A stretch of DNA of 14,673 nt from DATLYT01 sp035574455 (GTDB taxonomy: Bacteria > Bacteroidota > Ignavibacteria > UBA10030), in the NCBI GenBank assembly GCA_035574455.1, contig DATLYT010000069.1, positions 1 to 14,673 of the forward strand, written 5' to 3'. Below the pieces are notes generated by a model, which ran no database searches, had not been told where the DNA came from, and worked only from the letters and a program-made list of their open reading frames with translations. The translations under genes were made by a program, and so were the position numbers. Below, one piece after another: positions 1 to 7,691 of the stretch (within the stretch, counting starts at the first letter, position 1; each line of letters starts with the position of its first letter).

Positions 1-1
1 C

Positions 2-1591
2 TTTGCGACGACGACCTCGACTCCCCGTTCTGCTCCAAATGCTGTGCTGTCGACGAATGCGACAATTTCCCAGTCGCTGACATCACCAACCTTTAACTTC
101 ACCAACCGCACGCCGGATAAGCTCCAGTTCTACACCGCTCGTTCCGCAACGCACATCGCCCCCATCGTTGTGGAGGCTTCGCTCGATAACGGCGCAACAT
201 TTCCCATCCAGCTTGGAGATACGTTGCGAAACCCCGGTGTCACCAGCTACGTGCTGACCAGCATCGCCCTGCCCCCATCGCTGGCCAATCAGCAAACCGT
301 TCGATTCCGGTGGCGCATTGTTGGCACATCGAGCGGCGGAACGACGGCAACGTTTCGGATAGACGATGTTTCTCTCACGGTGCTCACTACACTCGACCTC
401 AGCGTAACGCAGGTGACGTTTTCTCCCTCTGCACCATCACCACGGGATGGTTTTACCATGAATGCTCGAGTGAAAAATGTCGGCCTGCAGACGGTTTCCA
501 GTTACGCGGTTGAGTTTTTCCGAGACATTAATGACAATCGCGTTGCTGAAGCATCCGAACGGTTTGCTACCGTAACCGGCCCTTCGGTCGCCCCTTCAGA
601 TTCAGCACTTGTTACTTCCAACCATCCTCCGTTAGGGAGCGGAGACCACCGGTTCATAGCCGTCGTTTCGTTTTCACAGGACGAAAACCGCAGTAACGAT
701 ACGGCCTCGGCAGTGCTCACCGTGGGAGTGGATCGAGGTTCGCTGATCGTCAATGAGATCATGTATGATCCCTTGACGGGACAGAATGAATGGCTCGAGC
801 TCTTCAACCGCAGCCAGTCGTCCGTCAACCTTGCCCGCTGGCGGTTCACCGACCGCCCCACGGCGAGTGGCAACATCAACTCGTTTACGATCACAACACA
901 GTCGCGAACTATCCAGCCGGGCGATTTCGTCATTGTAGCGGCGGAGTCCACCATTCTCTCGCTCTTCCCGGAACTCAGGACGCCAAGTCCCGACCAGCAT
1001 CTCTTCATTCTGAACCGCACGGGTGGATTCAGCCTCGGCAATGAGGGCGACGATATTGTTCTCTATGACGCCGCAGGCCGATTGATCGATAGCGTAGCGT
1101 ATTCTCCCCGATGGCACCATCCCGACGTGACCGACACGAAAGGCCGGTCGCTGGAACGCATCAGCCCGAACGGTGATTCGAATGACCCGCGCAACTGGAG
1201 CACGAGCGCGGTGCTTGCAGGAGGAACTCCGGCACGGCACAACAGCGTCTTTACGACTGCACCACCGAGTAGCGCAACGCTTTCCATCTCACCCAACCCA
1301 TTTTCGCCCGATGGCGATGGCTTCCAAGACTTCTGTGCCATTCGCTACAACCTTCCGACATCCACTTCGACGATTAGCGTGAAGGTCTTTGACATCAAAG
1401 GTCGATTGATTCGCACGCTCTCCAACGCCGACCTTGCCGGAGCGCAGGGAGAAATTATCTGGGACGGTATGGATGACAGCAAGCAACGCGCTCGCATCGG
1501 GCCGTACATCATCTACCTCGAAGCCATTGATGCACAGGGCGGCACCGTGGCGAGTGCGAAGGCTGTTGTGGTGGTGGCGGCGAAGTTTTGA
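2..1591 (+). CDS. Secreted multidomain protein, 3' part: CARDB, lamin-tail and FlgD-like C-terminal domains
   Basis: The reading frame is open to the left edge, so the true start lies outside the window; a GTG at 44 is internal. The visible part begins with a beta-rich segment ending RIDDVSL, typical of MAM- or jelly-roll-type domains. A CARDB-like domain follows (nt about 392-727, with VKNVG and SNDTASAVLTV). A lamin-tail domain comes next (nt about 737-1150, with VNEIMYDP, EWLELFN and GNEGDDIVLYD). The last domain is FlgD-like/secretion C-terminal (nt about 1285-1585, with SPNPFSPDGDG, VKVFDIKGRLIRTL and IWDG). This order is common in exported surface proteins or nucleases of the FCB group, and the C-terminal domain often serves type IX secretion or anchoring. 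No catalytic domain is visible, so the function is unknown. No terminator-like hairpin follows. Confidence 0.85.
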   Translation, partial: FATTTSTPRSAPNAVLSTNATISQSLTSPTFNFTNRTPDKLQFYTARSATHIAPIVVEASLDNGATFPIQLGDTLRNPGVTSYVLTSIALPPSLANQQTVRFRWRIVGTSSGGTTATFRIDDVSLTVLTTLDLSVTQVTFSPSAPSPRDGFTMNARVKNVGLQTVSSYAVEFFRDINDNRVAEASERFATVTGPSVAPSDSALVTSNHPPLGSGDHRFIAVVSFSQDENRSNDTASAVLTVGVDRGSLIVNEIMYDPLTGQNEWLELFNRSQSSVNLARWRFTDRPTASGNINSFTITTQSRTIQPGDFVIVAAESTILSLFPELRTPSPDQHLFILNRTGGFSLGNEGDDIVLYDAAGRLIDSVAYSPRWHHPDVTDTKGRSLERISPNGDSNDPRNWSTSAVLAGGTPARHNSVFTTAPPSSATLSISPNPFSPDGDGFQDFCAIRYNLPTSTSTISVKVFDIKGRLIRTLSNADLAGAQGEIIWDGMDDSKQRARIGPYIIYLEAIDAQGGTVASAKAVVVVAAKF

Positions 1592-1600
1592 CCTCTCTCC

Positions 1601-1631
1601 TTGTATTCCCCCCGCTTTCTCTGTACATTTC
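1601..1631 (+). promoter_or_regulatory. Candidate glnD promoter (TTG-N20-TACATTTC)
   Basis: TTG at 1601-1603 is followed after 20 nt by TACATTTC at 1624-1631, close to the Bacteroidetes-type TTTG-N19/21-TAnnTTTG promoter. It ends 26 nt before the glnD ATG. Similar boxes lie before def, pyrE and suhB. This is a motif match only. Confidence 0.35.
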
Positions 1632-1657
1632 GCTACATATTTATCACATGACATTGC

Positions 1658-4276
1658 ATGCACGACATTTCGAGTCTCAAGTCACGGCTCCAACATTCCC
1701 TCGACACCATCGTTACTAAACACCGCAACGGCGCATCCGGTACTGCGATCGCGCTTGCCCTTACACGACGACTTGATTCACTGGTTGCGTCCGTGTATGC
1801 AGACTCGGGACATCCCACCAAGAAGCAGATTGCACTTGTTGCGCTCGGCGGTTATGGGCGGAAGGAACTGAACTTCGCTTCTGATACCGACATCATGTTC
1901 CTTGCTCGAACACAGCGAGAGAAGAAACACGCCGCCGGTGCCGTCAAAGAAATCCTGCACGCGCTGCTGGATTGCGGCTTGGAAATCGGCCATAGCTTCC
2001 GCACGATCGATGAATGTCTTGAGATGGCAGAGACAGAATTCGACGCCTGGCTCTCGATGCTCGACGCTCGCTTCTTGTGCGGCAATCGTGCGGTGTACGC
2101 CCGTTTTCGGACATCTGTTGCAACAACAATAAAGAGGTCTGACAAACAATCCTTCGTCCGGCAGTTGCTTGCTGCGACGAATGCGCGCCATCAGAAGTAC
2201 GGAGAGTCCGCGAAGCTGCTCGAACCCAATCTGAAAAACAGCGCCGGCGGCTTGCGCGACCTCCACACGGTGCTCTGGCTCCTGCGCGGAACCGGACAAT
2301 TCCCTCTTGCGCAAACATCACCGCAACAGAAAACGTCGGTATCATTGCTGCTTGCTTCACCTGCCGTGAAACGGTGCGCAGGGAACCGCATCTCTTCCCC
2401 TGCACGGCGGGGCTTTGAATTCCTCCTCCGAGCGCGCAACGAAATGCATCTCCAGGCCAAGGGATTGCACGACACGTTAGAGTTTACGTCGCAACGCAAA
2501 GTCGCCGAAGCGCTTCACTACCGGAACGTCGAGCGCTTCATGCAGGATTACTACTTAGCCGCCCGCTCCATCGCACGACTCTCCGAACAACTGACGGCAT
2601 GGGCACGGGAAACGTATCTCGAACCGGCAACAAAGATCGCCGCGCAGGCTGTTCATCCTTCTTTCCACCTGCGCGATCATACACTGGAATTCACCGGAAG
2701 ACACAGTTCTCCCCTCACCCACTTCGTTCTCGAAGCTTCCTTACTCTGTGCTCAGCACCATGCCCGATTTTCTTCTTCCCTGGAGGAACTCTTTCAACGG
2801 AAGCTGAGCTCGGTAAGACCTATTCAGACAACGGATGAAGCGCGGCTTTTTCGGCGACTTCTGTCTTCTCCGGCAGGAGTCGGCCGCATTCTCCAACGTC
2901 TGAACGACCTCGGCATTCTCGGTCGCCTCATTCCCGAATGGCAGCCCATGGTGGCCTTTTTCCAACACAACATCTACCACTACTACACGGCAGACGAGCA
3001 CACGTTGAGAGTCATTGCCAATGCCGAGGCGCTCGTCAATTCTCCCTCGACGTTTGGTGATGTCTTTCGAGGTTTGCCGAGCCGGGAAACATTGTACTTC
3101 GCCTGCCTGCTCCACGACATCGCCAAGCCGGAGCGAGTCGGCGATCATGAAGTGCAGGGCGTCAAGATTGCTCACGCCGTGCTACGTCGACTTGGCGCCG
3201 ACGATATCGCTGACGATGTGCTATTTCTCATTCGCTATCATCTGTTGATGGAGCAGGTGGCATTCCGACGCAACCTGAACGACCCCCAGACGATTTTAGA
3301 CTTTGCGGCAAAGTTCCAACGGCCCGCGCAGCTTGATTATCTCTACGTACTGACGTATGCCGACCTCAGCGCCGTGAACAAAAACGTGTGGACAGATTGG
3401 AAAGGAATGCTGCTCACGGAACTCTACCAGAAAGCTCACGATGTGCTGACGGGAAAACTCTCCGCTGAGCAGTTGCGAGAGCGGACGAGCATCAAAACTT
3501 CGGCGGCGAAGGAACAGATTGTCACGACGCTGGCGGAGACTCTTTCGCCGGAAGAGACGCGACGCCATCTCGATGCGATGGAAAGTCCAGCCTACCTCGC
3601 GGCATTTGAGGCTGAGGAGATTGCTCAGCATCTGAAGGCGATTCATGCACAGGAACAACCCACGGTGCTGTTTAAGCACCGGAACGATTACACCGAGGTA
3701 ACAGTCATCGCTCCGGACGCCCCCTTTGCGCTCTCGAAATTCTGCGGCGTGTTGACGGCAAACGACGCGAATATTTTCGACGCCAACATTTTCACGCGTA
3801 GCGATGGAATCATCATCGACAAGTTTCGAGTGGTGGATGACATCTCGAAGTCATCATTGAATCAAACACAGTGTGAGAAGATCCAGCAAGAATTACGGGA
3901 CGTGGTTCGCGGGTCGACAGATATTGAGCATCTCCTCCATCGTCATCGGATGAGATGGAAACGCCGCACACACAAGATCAATCCGAACGTGCGCGTGGAT
4001 GTTGAGTTCGAAGACCATCCGCGCTACACCATCATCGATGTCTATGCTTTCGATACTCTCGGCTTCCTCTACCGAATCACCAACACGCTCTCGCGCCTCG
4101 GTTTGAATATTGCCTTCGCCAAAATCGCAACCCGCGCCGATGGTATTGTCGACTCGTTCTACGTTACCGACCTGACTGGCAGTAAGATCGATGCGCCGGA
4201 ACGCCGAGAATATGTTCGGTCTGAGCTGCTCGCCACCGTCATGCAACTGGCAGAATCCGAGTTAGTGCTCTCATGA
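1658..4276 (+). CDS. glnD: PII uridylyltransferase / uridylyl-removing enzyme GlnD
   Basis: This is a cytosolic bifunctional nitrogen sensor. In the known family it uridylylates PII proteins when glutamine is low and removes UMP when glutamine is high. The 872 residues match the usual length of about 850-950. Domains in order are nucleotidyltransferase with GGYGRKEL (64-71) and the D76-x-D78 metal pair; the GlnD linker with EPNLKNSAGGLRDLHT; a conserved stretch with EWQPMVAFFQHNIYHYYT; an HD hydrolase domain with HDIAKP (H486, D487); and two C-terminal ACT domains (about 678-730 and 788-845) that would bind glutamine. All key residues seen are intact, so both activities are likely. The stop overlaps the murI start as ATGA. 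No glnB, glnK or amtB lies in the window, so its PII partner is elsewhere. Confidence 0.95.
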   Translation: MHDISSLKSRLQHSLDTIVTKHRNGASGTAIALALTRRLDSLVASVYADSGHPTKKQIALVALGGYGRKELNFASDTDIMFLARTQREKKHAAGAVKEILHALLDCGLEIGHSFRTIDECLEMAETEFDAWLSMLDARFLCGNRAVYARFRTSVATTIKRSDKQSFVRQLLAATNARHQKYGESAKLLEPNLKNSAGGLRDLHTVLWLLRGTGQFPLAQTSPQQKTSVSLLLASPAVKRCAGNRISSPARRGFEFLLRARNEMHLQAKGLHDTLEFTSQRKVAEALHYRNVERFMQDYYLAARSIARLSEQLTAWARETYLEPATKIAAQAVHPSFHLRDHTLEFTGRHSSPLTHFVLEASLLCAQHHARFSSSLEELFQRKLSSVRPIQTTDEARLFRRLLSSPAGVGRILQRLNDLGILGRLIPEWQPMVAFFQHNIYHYYTADEHTLRVIANAEALVNSPSTFGDVFRGLPSRETLYFACLLHDIAKPERVGDHEVQGVKIAHAVLRRLGADDIADDVLFLIRYHLLMEQVAFRRNLNDPQTILDFAAKFQRPAQLDYLYVLTYADLSAVNKNVWTDWKGMLLTELYQKAHDVLTGKLSAEQLRERTSIKTSAAKEQIVTTLAETLSPEETRRHLDAMESPAYLAAFEAEEIAQHLKAIHAQEQPTVLFKHRNDYTEVTVIAPDAPFALSKFCGVLTANDANIFDANIFTRSDGIIIDKFRVVDDISKSSLNQTQCEKIQQELRDVVRGSTDIEHLLHRHRMRWKRRTHKINPNVRVDVEFEDHPRYTIIDVYAFDTLGFLYRITNTLSRLGLNIAFAKIATRADGIVDSFYVTDLTGSKIDAPERREYVRSELLATVMQLAESELVLS

Positions 4277-5091
4277 CGCCCGCAGGAGACAACAGACCGA
4301 TTGGCGTGTTCGATTCCGGCATCGGCGGCCTGACCGTCGTCCGCGCGTTGCTGAAACGCCTACCGCACGAGAACATTGTGTACTTCGGCGACACGGCACG
4401 CGTTCCCTACGGCTCAAAGTCTGCCCACGTTGTGCGTGACTATGCGGCGCAAGATACCGACGTGCTACTCCAGCACAACGTGAAGCTGATTGTCATCGCG
4501 TGCAACACGGTTTCTGCTGTTGCGCTGGATGTCGTGCAGAAACGAGCAAAGTTGCCAGTGGTGGGGGTGATCGTCCCTGGGGCGGAAGCTGCAGTGAAAG
4601 CAACCAAGAACAAACGGGTTGGTGTGATTGGGACCGCCGGCACGATTGCCAGTCATGCCTATGCGAACGCCATTCGGCAGCTCGATGCAAACGTGCAAGT
4701 CTTCAGTCAGGCCTGCCCGCTCTTCGTGCCGCTCGTCGAAGAAGGATGGATAGACCATAAGGCAACGGAGATGATCGCGAGAGAATATCTTTTCCCCCTT
4801 ACGACAAAGAAGATCGATACACTCATCCTCGGTTGTACGCACTATCCCCTTCTCAAACACGTCATGAGCAAAATATTTCATGATCAGGTGATGCTCATCG
4901 ATTCCGGTGAGGCGACGGCGGAGGTTGTGGCTGTCGAATTGGAGAGGTTATCGTTGGAAAACACCAGCACGATGAAACCGCGCGTGCAGTTCTTCGTCAG
5001 CGACATCCCTCACAAATTTACGGAGATCGGCGAGCGGTTTTTGGGTGCAAAACTTGGGAAGGTTCAACGCGTTGGAGGATTTGCCGCATAA
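4273..5091 (+). CDS. murI: Glutamate racemase
   Basis: This enzyme converts L-glutamate to D-glutamate for peptidoglycan stem peptides, using two cysteines as acid/base pair. The 272 residues are typical. Visible motifs are GVFDSGIGGLTV (11-22, with the substrate-binding D14-S15), YFGDTARVPYGSKS (37-50), the first catalytic cysteine in IACNTVSA (C77), and the second in LGCTHYPLL (C188 followed by T189-H190). The start ATG overlaps the glnD stop by 4 nt, indicating translational coupling in one operon. The pairing links a nitrogen-status enzyme with a glutamate consumer, which may be only co-transcription. Confidence 0.96.
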   Translation: MTPAGDNRPIGVFDSGIGGLTVVRALLKRLPHENIVYFGDTARVPYGSKSAHVVRDYAAQDTDVLLQHNVKLIVIACNTVSAVALDVVQKRAKLPVVGVIVPGAEAAVKATKNKRVGVIGTAGTIASHAYANAIRQLDANVQVFSQACPLFVPLVEEGWIDHKATEMIAREYLFPLTTKKIDTLILGCTHYPLLKHVMSKIFHDQVMLIDSGEATAEVVAVELERLSLENTSTMKPRVQFFVSDIPHKFTEIGERFLGAKLGKVQRVGGFAA

Positions 5092-5111
5092 CGTCCATTT
5101 CTGTATATTGG
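5080..5111 (+). promoter_or_regulatory. Candidate promoter of the def-sbtB operon (TTTG-N20-TATATTGG)
   Basis: TTTG at 5080-5083, within the 3' end of murI, is followed after 20 nt by TATATTGG at 5104-5111. It ends 23 nt before the deformylase ATG. It is the best match in the window to the Bacteroidetes-type TTTG/TAnnTTTG promoter, but is inferred from sequence alone. Confidence 0.4.
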
Positions 5112-5134
5112 GCTGGAATACGTCCTGACTCTTT

Positions 5135-5656
5135 ATGCCCGTTCAAGACATCCTCCTGCTTGGCAATCCGATTCTGCGTGAGCGCTGCTCGCCGGTGAAG
5201 AACGTCCAGGCAGACGACATTCGTTCAACGATCGCCGATCTTCGGGACACACTGGCCGATTTCCGTTCGCGCAGGGGGTTCGGTCGAGGTATTGCCGCGC
5301 CGCAAATCGGGTCCACGAAGCAAATCATCTATATCGATTTCGAATACCACGGCGCACTCATCAACCCGAACATCACCAAGCGTAGCCGGAAGAAGTTTTT
5401 GCTCTGGGACGATTGTTTTTCGTTCCCGGATATTCTCGTCAAGGTCGTCAGGTATTACTCCATTGAAGTCGCCTTCCTCAACGAAGAGGGCAAGCGCAAG
5501 ACGCTCAAAGCCGAAGGCGGACTCTCCGAACTCCTTCAGCACGAGATTGACCATCTTCACGGAATTCTTGCTATCGACCGCGCGATTGACTCGAAGCACA
5601 TTATCCTTCGGAGCGAGTATGAAAAGCTCAGTCCCAAAAAACCTGTGATGCTATGA
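5135..5656 (+). CDS. def: Peptide deformylase, divergent motif II
   Basis: Peptide deformylase removes the N-formyl group from nascent proteins, using a metal held by one Cys and two His. The 173 residues fit the family. Motif 1 is GRGIAAPQ (50-57) and motif 3 is HEIDH (136-140, ligands H136 and H140, catalytic E137), both intact. Motif 2 reads DDCFSFP (92-98) instead of the usual EGCLS: the ligand C94 is kept, but the preceding Glu-Gly is Asp-Asp and Leu is Phe. All ligands remain, so it is probably active, perhaps as a secondary deformylase or with altered substrate range. No fmt gene is adjacent. It follows murI by 43 nt and starts a run of closely packed genes through sbtB. Confidence 0.88.
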   Translation: MPVQDILLLGNPILRERCSPVKNVQADDIRSTIADLRDTLADFRSRRGFGRGIAAPQIGSTKQIIYIDFEYHGALINPNITKRSRKKFLLWDDCFSFPDILVKVVRYYSIEVAFLNEEGKRKTLKAEGGLSELLQHEIDHLHGILAIDRAIDSKHIILRSEYEKLSPKKPVML

Positions 5657-5666
5657 CGGAAGAACG

Positions 5667-5957
5667 ATGACACGAACACTTCTGACCGAAGAGCAAATCC
5701 AACAGCAGCTCCGCGAACTTAAGGGCTGGACACGATCCGGTAACGAGATCAAAAAAACCGTCAGGCTGCAAGATTTTGTGCGGGCGATGGGCTTTGTGAA
5801 CTCCGTGGCGCTGCTGGCCGAAAAAATGGACCACCACCCGGACATCGACATCCGCTGGAACACCGTGCATCTCACACTCTCCACACACAGCGCGGGCGGA
5901 CTGACGGAGTACGACTTCACGCTTGCCCGGCAGATTGACCAGCTATCACCGACATGA
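5667..5957 (+). CDS. phhB: Pterin-4a-carbinolamine dehydratase
   Basis: This small cytosolic enzyme (96 residues, usual size) dehydrates 4a-hydroxytetrahydropterin to regenerate the pterin cofactor of aromatic amino acid hydroxylases; in bacteria without such hydroxylases its role is less clear. The family signature is present: EKMDHHPDIDIRWN (52-65, with H56 and H57), the third active-site histidine H74 in THSAGGLT, and YDFTLARQID at the C-terminus. The start ATG is preceded by GGAAG at about 5 nt. A nearer ATG at 5652 stops at once. It lies 10 nt after def, and its stop overlaps the next start as ATGA. No phenylalanine hydroxylase or pterin gene is seen nearby. Confidence 0.93.
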   Translation: MTRTLLTEEQIQQQLRELKGWTRSGNEIKKTVRLQDFVRAMGFVNSVALLAEKMDHHPDIDIRWNTVHLTLSTHSAGGLTEYDFTLARQIDQLSPT

Positions 5958-6271
5958 GAGAAGAACGGATTGCCAAGCTCCAGGATTTTCTTGCCAAGAA
6001 TCCTCGGGACTCGTTCAGCCGGTATGCCCTTGCACTGGAGTATGCGGGGCAAGGCAACACCGAACACGCCGTTACGTTGCTGGAGGAGCTTCTACGGGAT
6101 GATCCGACGTACGTCCCCGCCTACCAGCAGCTTGGCTATGCGTATCAGAAACTCGATCGTCGGGATGATGCCATCGCCGTGTTGAAGCGTGGAATGGAGG
6201 TAGCCGTTGCACAAGGCGACCTCCATGCGCGCGGCGAAATGCAGGAAGCGTTAGAGGAATTACAAGTATGA
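5954..6271 (+). CDS. Small tetratricopeptide-repeat protein
   Basis: This 105-residue, apparently cytosolic protein consists almost wholly of TPR helices. One repeat spans about 19-52 (SRYALALEYAGQGNTEHAV and following residues) and a second about 53-86 (AYQQLGYAYQKLDRRDDAI and following). A charged C-terminal helix ends in EEALEEL-like sequence (actual: EMQEALEELQV). There is no signal peptide or membrane segment. TPR proteins are protein-binding scaffolds; the partner is unknown. It overlaps phhB and sbtA by 4 nt on each side, so all three are probably translated together. Whether it serves the transporter is not shown. Confidence 0.88.
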   Translation: MREERIAKLQDFLAKNPRDSFSRYALALEYAGQGNTEHAVTLLEELLRDDPTYVPAYQQLGYAYQKLDRRDDAIAVLKRGMEVAVAQGDLHARGEMQEALEELQV

Positions 6272-7221
6272 CGATGATTGACAACCTCCTTGATCCAACG
6301 ATCCTGTTCTTCATTGTTGGCATTGTAGCAGGGATCGTTCGCTCTGAACTTCGGTTGCCCGAAGCAATCTATGAGATCCTCAGCATCTACTTGCTTCTTG
6401 CCATTGGCATTAAAGGTGGATTGCAACTTTCGACGAGTAAGTGGTCAGCCATCGTATTACCCTGTTTGGGGGCAGTGTCGGTCGGTTTGGTTATTCCAGT
6501 CATCGCCTACCCAATCCTTCGTCGCCTGGGAAAGCTCAGTAGGCCTGATGCAGCCGCCATCGCCGCTCACTATGGATCCGTGAGTGCTGTAACATACGCG
6601 GTTGTTCTTTCATTTCTGGATAAACTTAACGTGCCGTATGAAGAATACACCACCGTCCTGTTGGTGTTGCTGGAAATCCCTGCCATTGCCGTGGGTATTC
6701 TCATCGCAAGGCTGCGGACGGCACAGGGAACCATATCATACCGGAGGCTCGCGCATGAGGTGTTTTTCGGAAAAAGTATCTACCTCTTGATTGCCGGGTT
6801 AGTTGTGGGAGTCGTAGGAGGTCCGGAAGGAATTGCACCGGTGAAACTCGTGTTCATCGACCCGTTCAAAGGTGCGTTGGCATTTTTTCTGTTGGAGATG
6901 GGACTCGTCGCGTCGCATCGCTTGAGCGATCTGAAGCGCACAGGAGTATTCCTTGTGTTGTTTGGGATAGGAATGCCGATCCTCTCGGCCGCCATTGGAA
7001 CGGTCGTCGGCTGGGGAGTTGGGCTTTCTATCGGTGGGACAACGATTCTTGCTACGCTTGCGGGCAGCGCGTCCTATATTGCAGCGCCTGCAGCGATGCG
7101 TATTGCGGTGCCCGAAGCAAATCCAACGCTCTACCTCACGGCCGCGTTGGGTGTAACATTCCCGTTTAACCTTGTCTTTGGAATTCCTTTGTATTACCAT
7201 ATGGCAACTCTCATCCATTGA
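6268..7221 (+). CDS. sbtA: SbtA-type sodium-dependent bicarbonate transporter
   Basis: This integral inner-membrane protein (317 residues) has about ten hydrophobic helices in two inverted halves, as in SbtA (formerly DUF897). Cyanobacterial SbtA imports bicarbonate with sodium and is controlled by SbtB. The substrate-site regions of both halves are recognisable: HYGSVSAVTYA (101-111) and GSASYIAAPAAMR (266-278) followed by VPEANPTLYL, corresponding to the GAVSGST and SSSDISGPP-RAGIPSANPS regions of SbtA. The cytosolic loop between halves (about 148-170) is shorter than in Synechocystis SbtA, which explains the smaller size. An in-frame ATG at 6274 is an alternative start. It is coupled to the TPR gene by ATGA and followed after 9 nt by sbtB, so transport is likely regulated by its partner. 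Transport of bicarbonate is inferred from family. Confidence 0.88.
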   Translation: MTMIDNLLDPTILFFIVGIVAGIVRSELRLPEAIYEILSIYLLLAIGIKGGLQLSTSKWSAIVLPCLGAVSVGLVIPVIAYPILRRLGKLSRPDAAAIAAHYGSVSAVTYAVVLSFLDKLNVPYEEYTTVLLVLLEIPAIAVGILIARLRTAQGTISYRRLAHEVFFGKSIYLLIAGLVVGVVGGPEGIAPVKLVFIDPFKGALAFFLLEMGLVASHRLSDLKRTGVFLVLFGIGMPILSAAIGTVVGWGVGLSIGGTTILATLAGSASYIAAPAAMRIAVPEANPTLYLTAALGVTFPFNLVFGIPLYYHMATLIH

Positions 7222-7230
7222 CCGAACACT

Positions 7231-7527
7231 ATGGAACGTCGGAGAAAACTCACCATCATCACCGAGTCGGCCATCGAAGGTTTACTGACCGATCAGCTTG
7301 AGCGCCTGGGAGCAAAGGGATACACAATCGTTGAGGCACGCGGCAAAGGAGCACGCGGCGTGCGGACGGGCGATTGGGACCAAAATATGAACGTGCAGAT
7401 CGACATCATCTGCGATGAGTCAACGGCACACCGCATCGTTACCTATTGCTCGGAGCACTACTACAAGAACTACGCGATGATCTTGTACCTGTCTGATGTT
7501 GATGTCATACGACCGGAGAAATTCTAA
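7231..7527 (+). CDS. sbtB: SbtB-type PII-like regulatory protein
   Basis: This 98-residue PII-fold protein resembles cyanobacterial SbtB, a trimeric adenine-nucleotide/cAMP-binding regulator of SbtA. The signature GAKGYTIVEARGKG (27-40) is followed by the T-loop ARGVRTGDWDQN (41-52). The C-terminal strand YAMILYLSDVDVIRPEKF matches the SbtB ending. Two differences are visible. It stops after that strand, without the C-terminal Cys-containing extension (CGPEGC) of Synechocystis SbtB. It also has no EYMVDF-like tyrosine motif, so GlnD uridylylation is unlikely. It lies 9 nt after sbtA and almost certainly regulates it. Confidence 0.88.
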   Translation: MERRRKLTIITESAIEGLLTDQLERLGAKGYTIVEARGKGARGVRTGDWDQNMNVQIDIICDESTAHRIVTYCSEHYYKNYAMILYLSDVDVIRPEKF

Positions 7528-7632
7528 CAACCTGATTGATATCGTTTCTCACCAGAGACAACAACCACATAGCCAGTCAGGCAGTCTGAAGCCAGAAACA
7601 CGAAGGGATTTCATCTGTTGGTTCTCCCTCTT

Positions 7633-7668
7633 CTTCCGTTGCGACTCAACGAAGTTCTTCCTATTTTG
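7633..7668 (+). terminator. Possible intrinsic terminator/attenuator between sbtB and pyrE
   Basis: CTTC-(C)-GTTG at 7633-7641 pairs with CAACGAAG at 7647-7654, giving 8 pairs with one bulged C and a 5-nt loop. The following tail (7655-7667) is T-rich but broken by C and A. It could end the sbtAB transcript or act as a pyrE attenuator. The 164-bp gap (7528-7691) otherwise shows only a candidate promoter overlapping this stem. Confidence 0.35.
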
Positions 7669-7669
7669 C
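7638..7669 (+). promoter_or_regulatory. Candidate pyrE promoter (GTTG-N20-TATTTTGC)
   Basis: GTTG at 7638-7641 and TATTTTGC at 7662-7669 are 20 nt apart, ending 22 nt before the pyrE ATG. This matches the geometry of the candidate glnD and def promoters, although the second box is a weaker match. It overlaps the hairpin at 7633-7654, so the two readings compete. Confidence 0.3.
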
Positions 7670-7691
7670 GCTCCACAAGTTCATCCGTCCA

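Noticed and set aside
1592..1657. Terminator after the secreted-protein gene
   Set aside because: No inverted repeat with a T-tract could be found in this gap.
7231..7527. SbtB as the uridylylation substrate of GlnD
   Set aside because: No tyrosine lies in its T-loop, and the EYMVDF-like sequence of GlnB/GlnK is absent.
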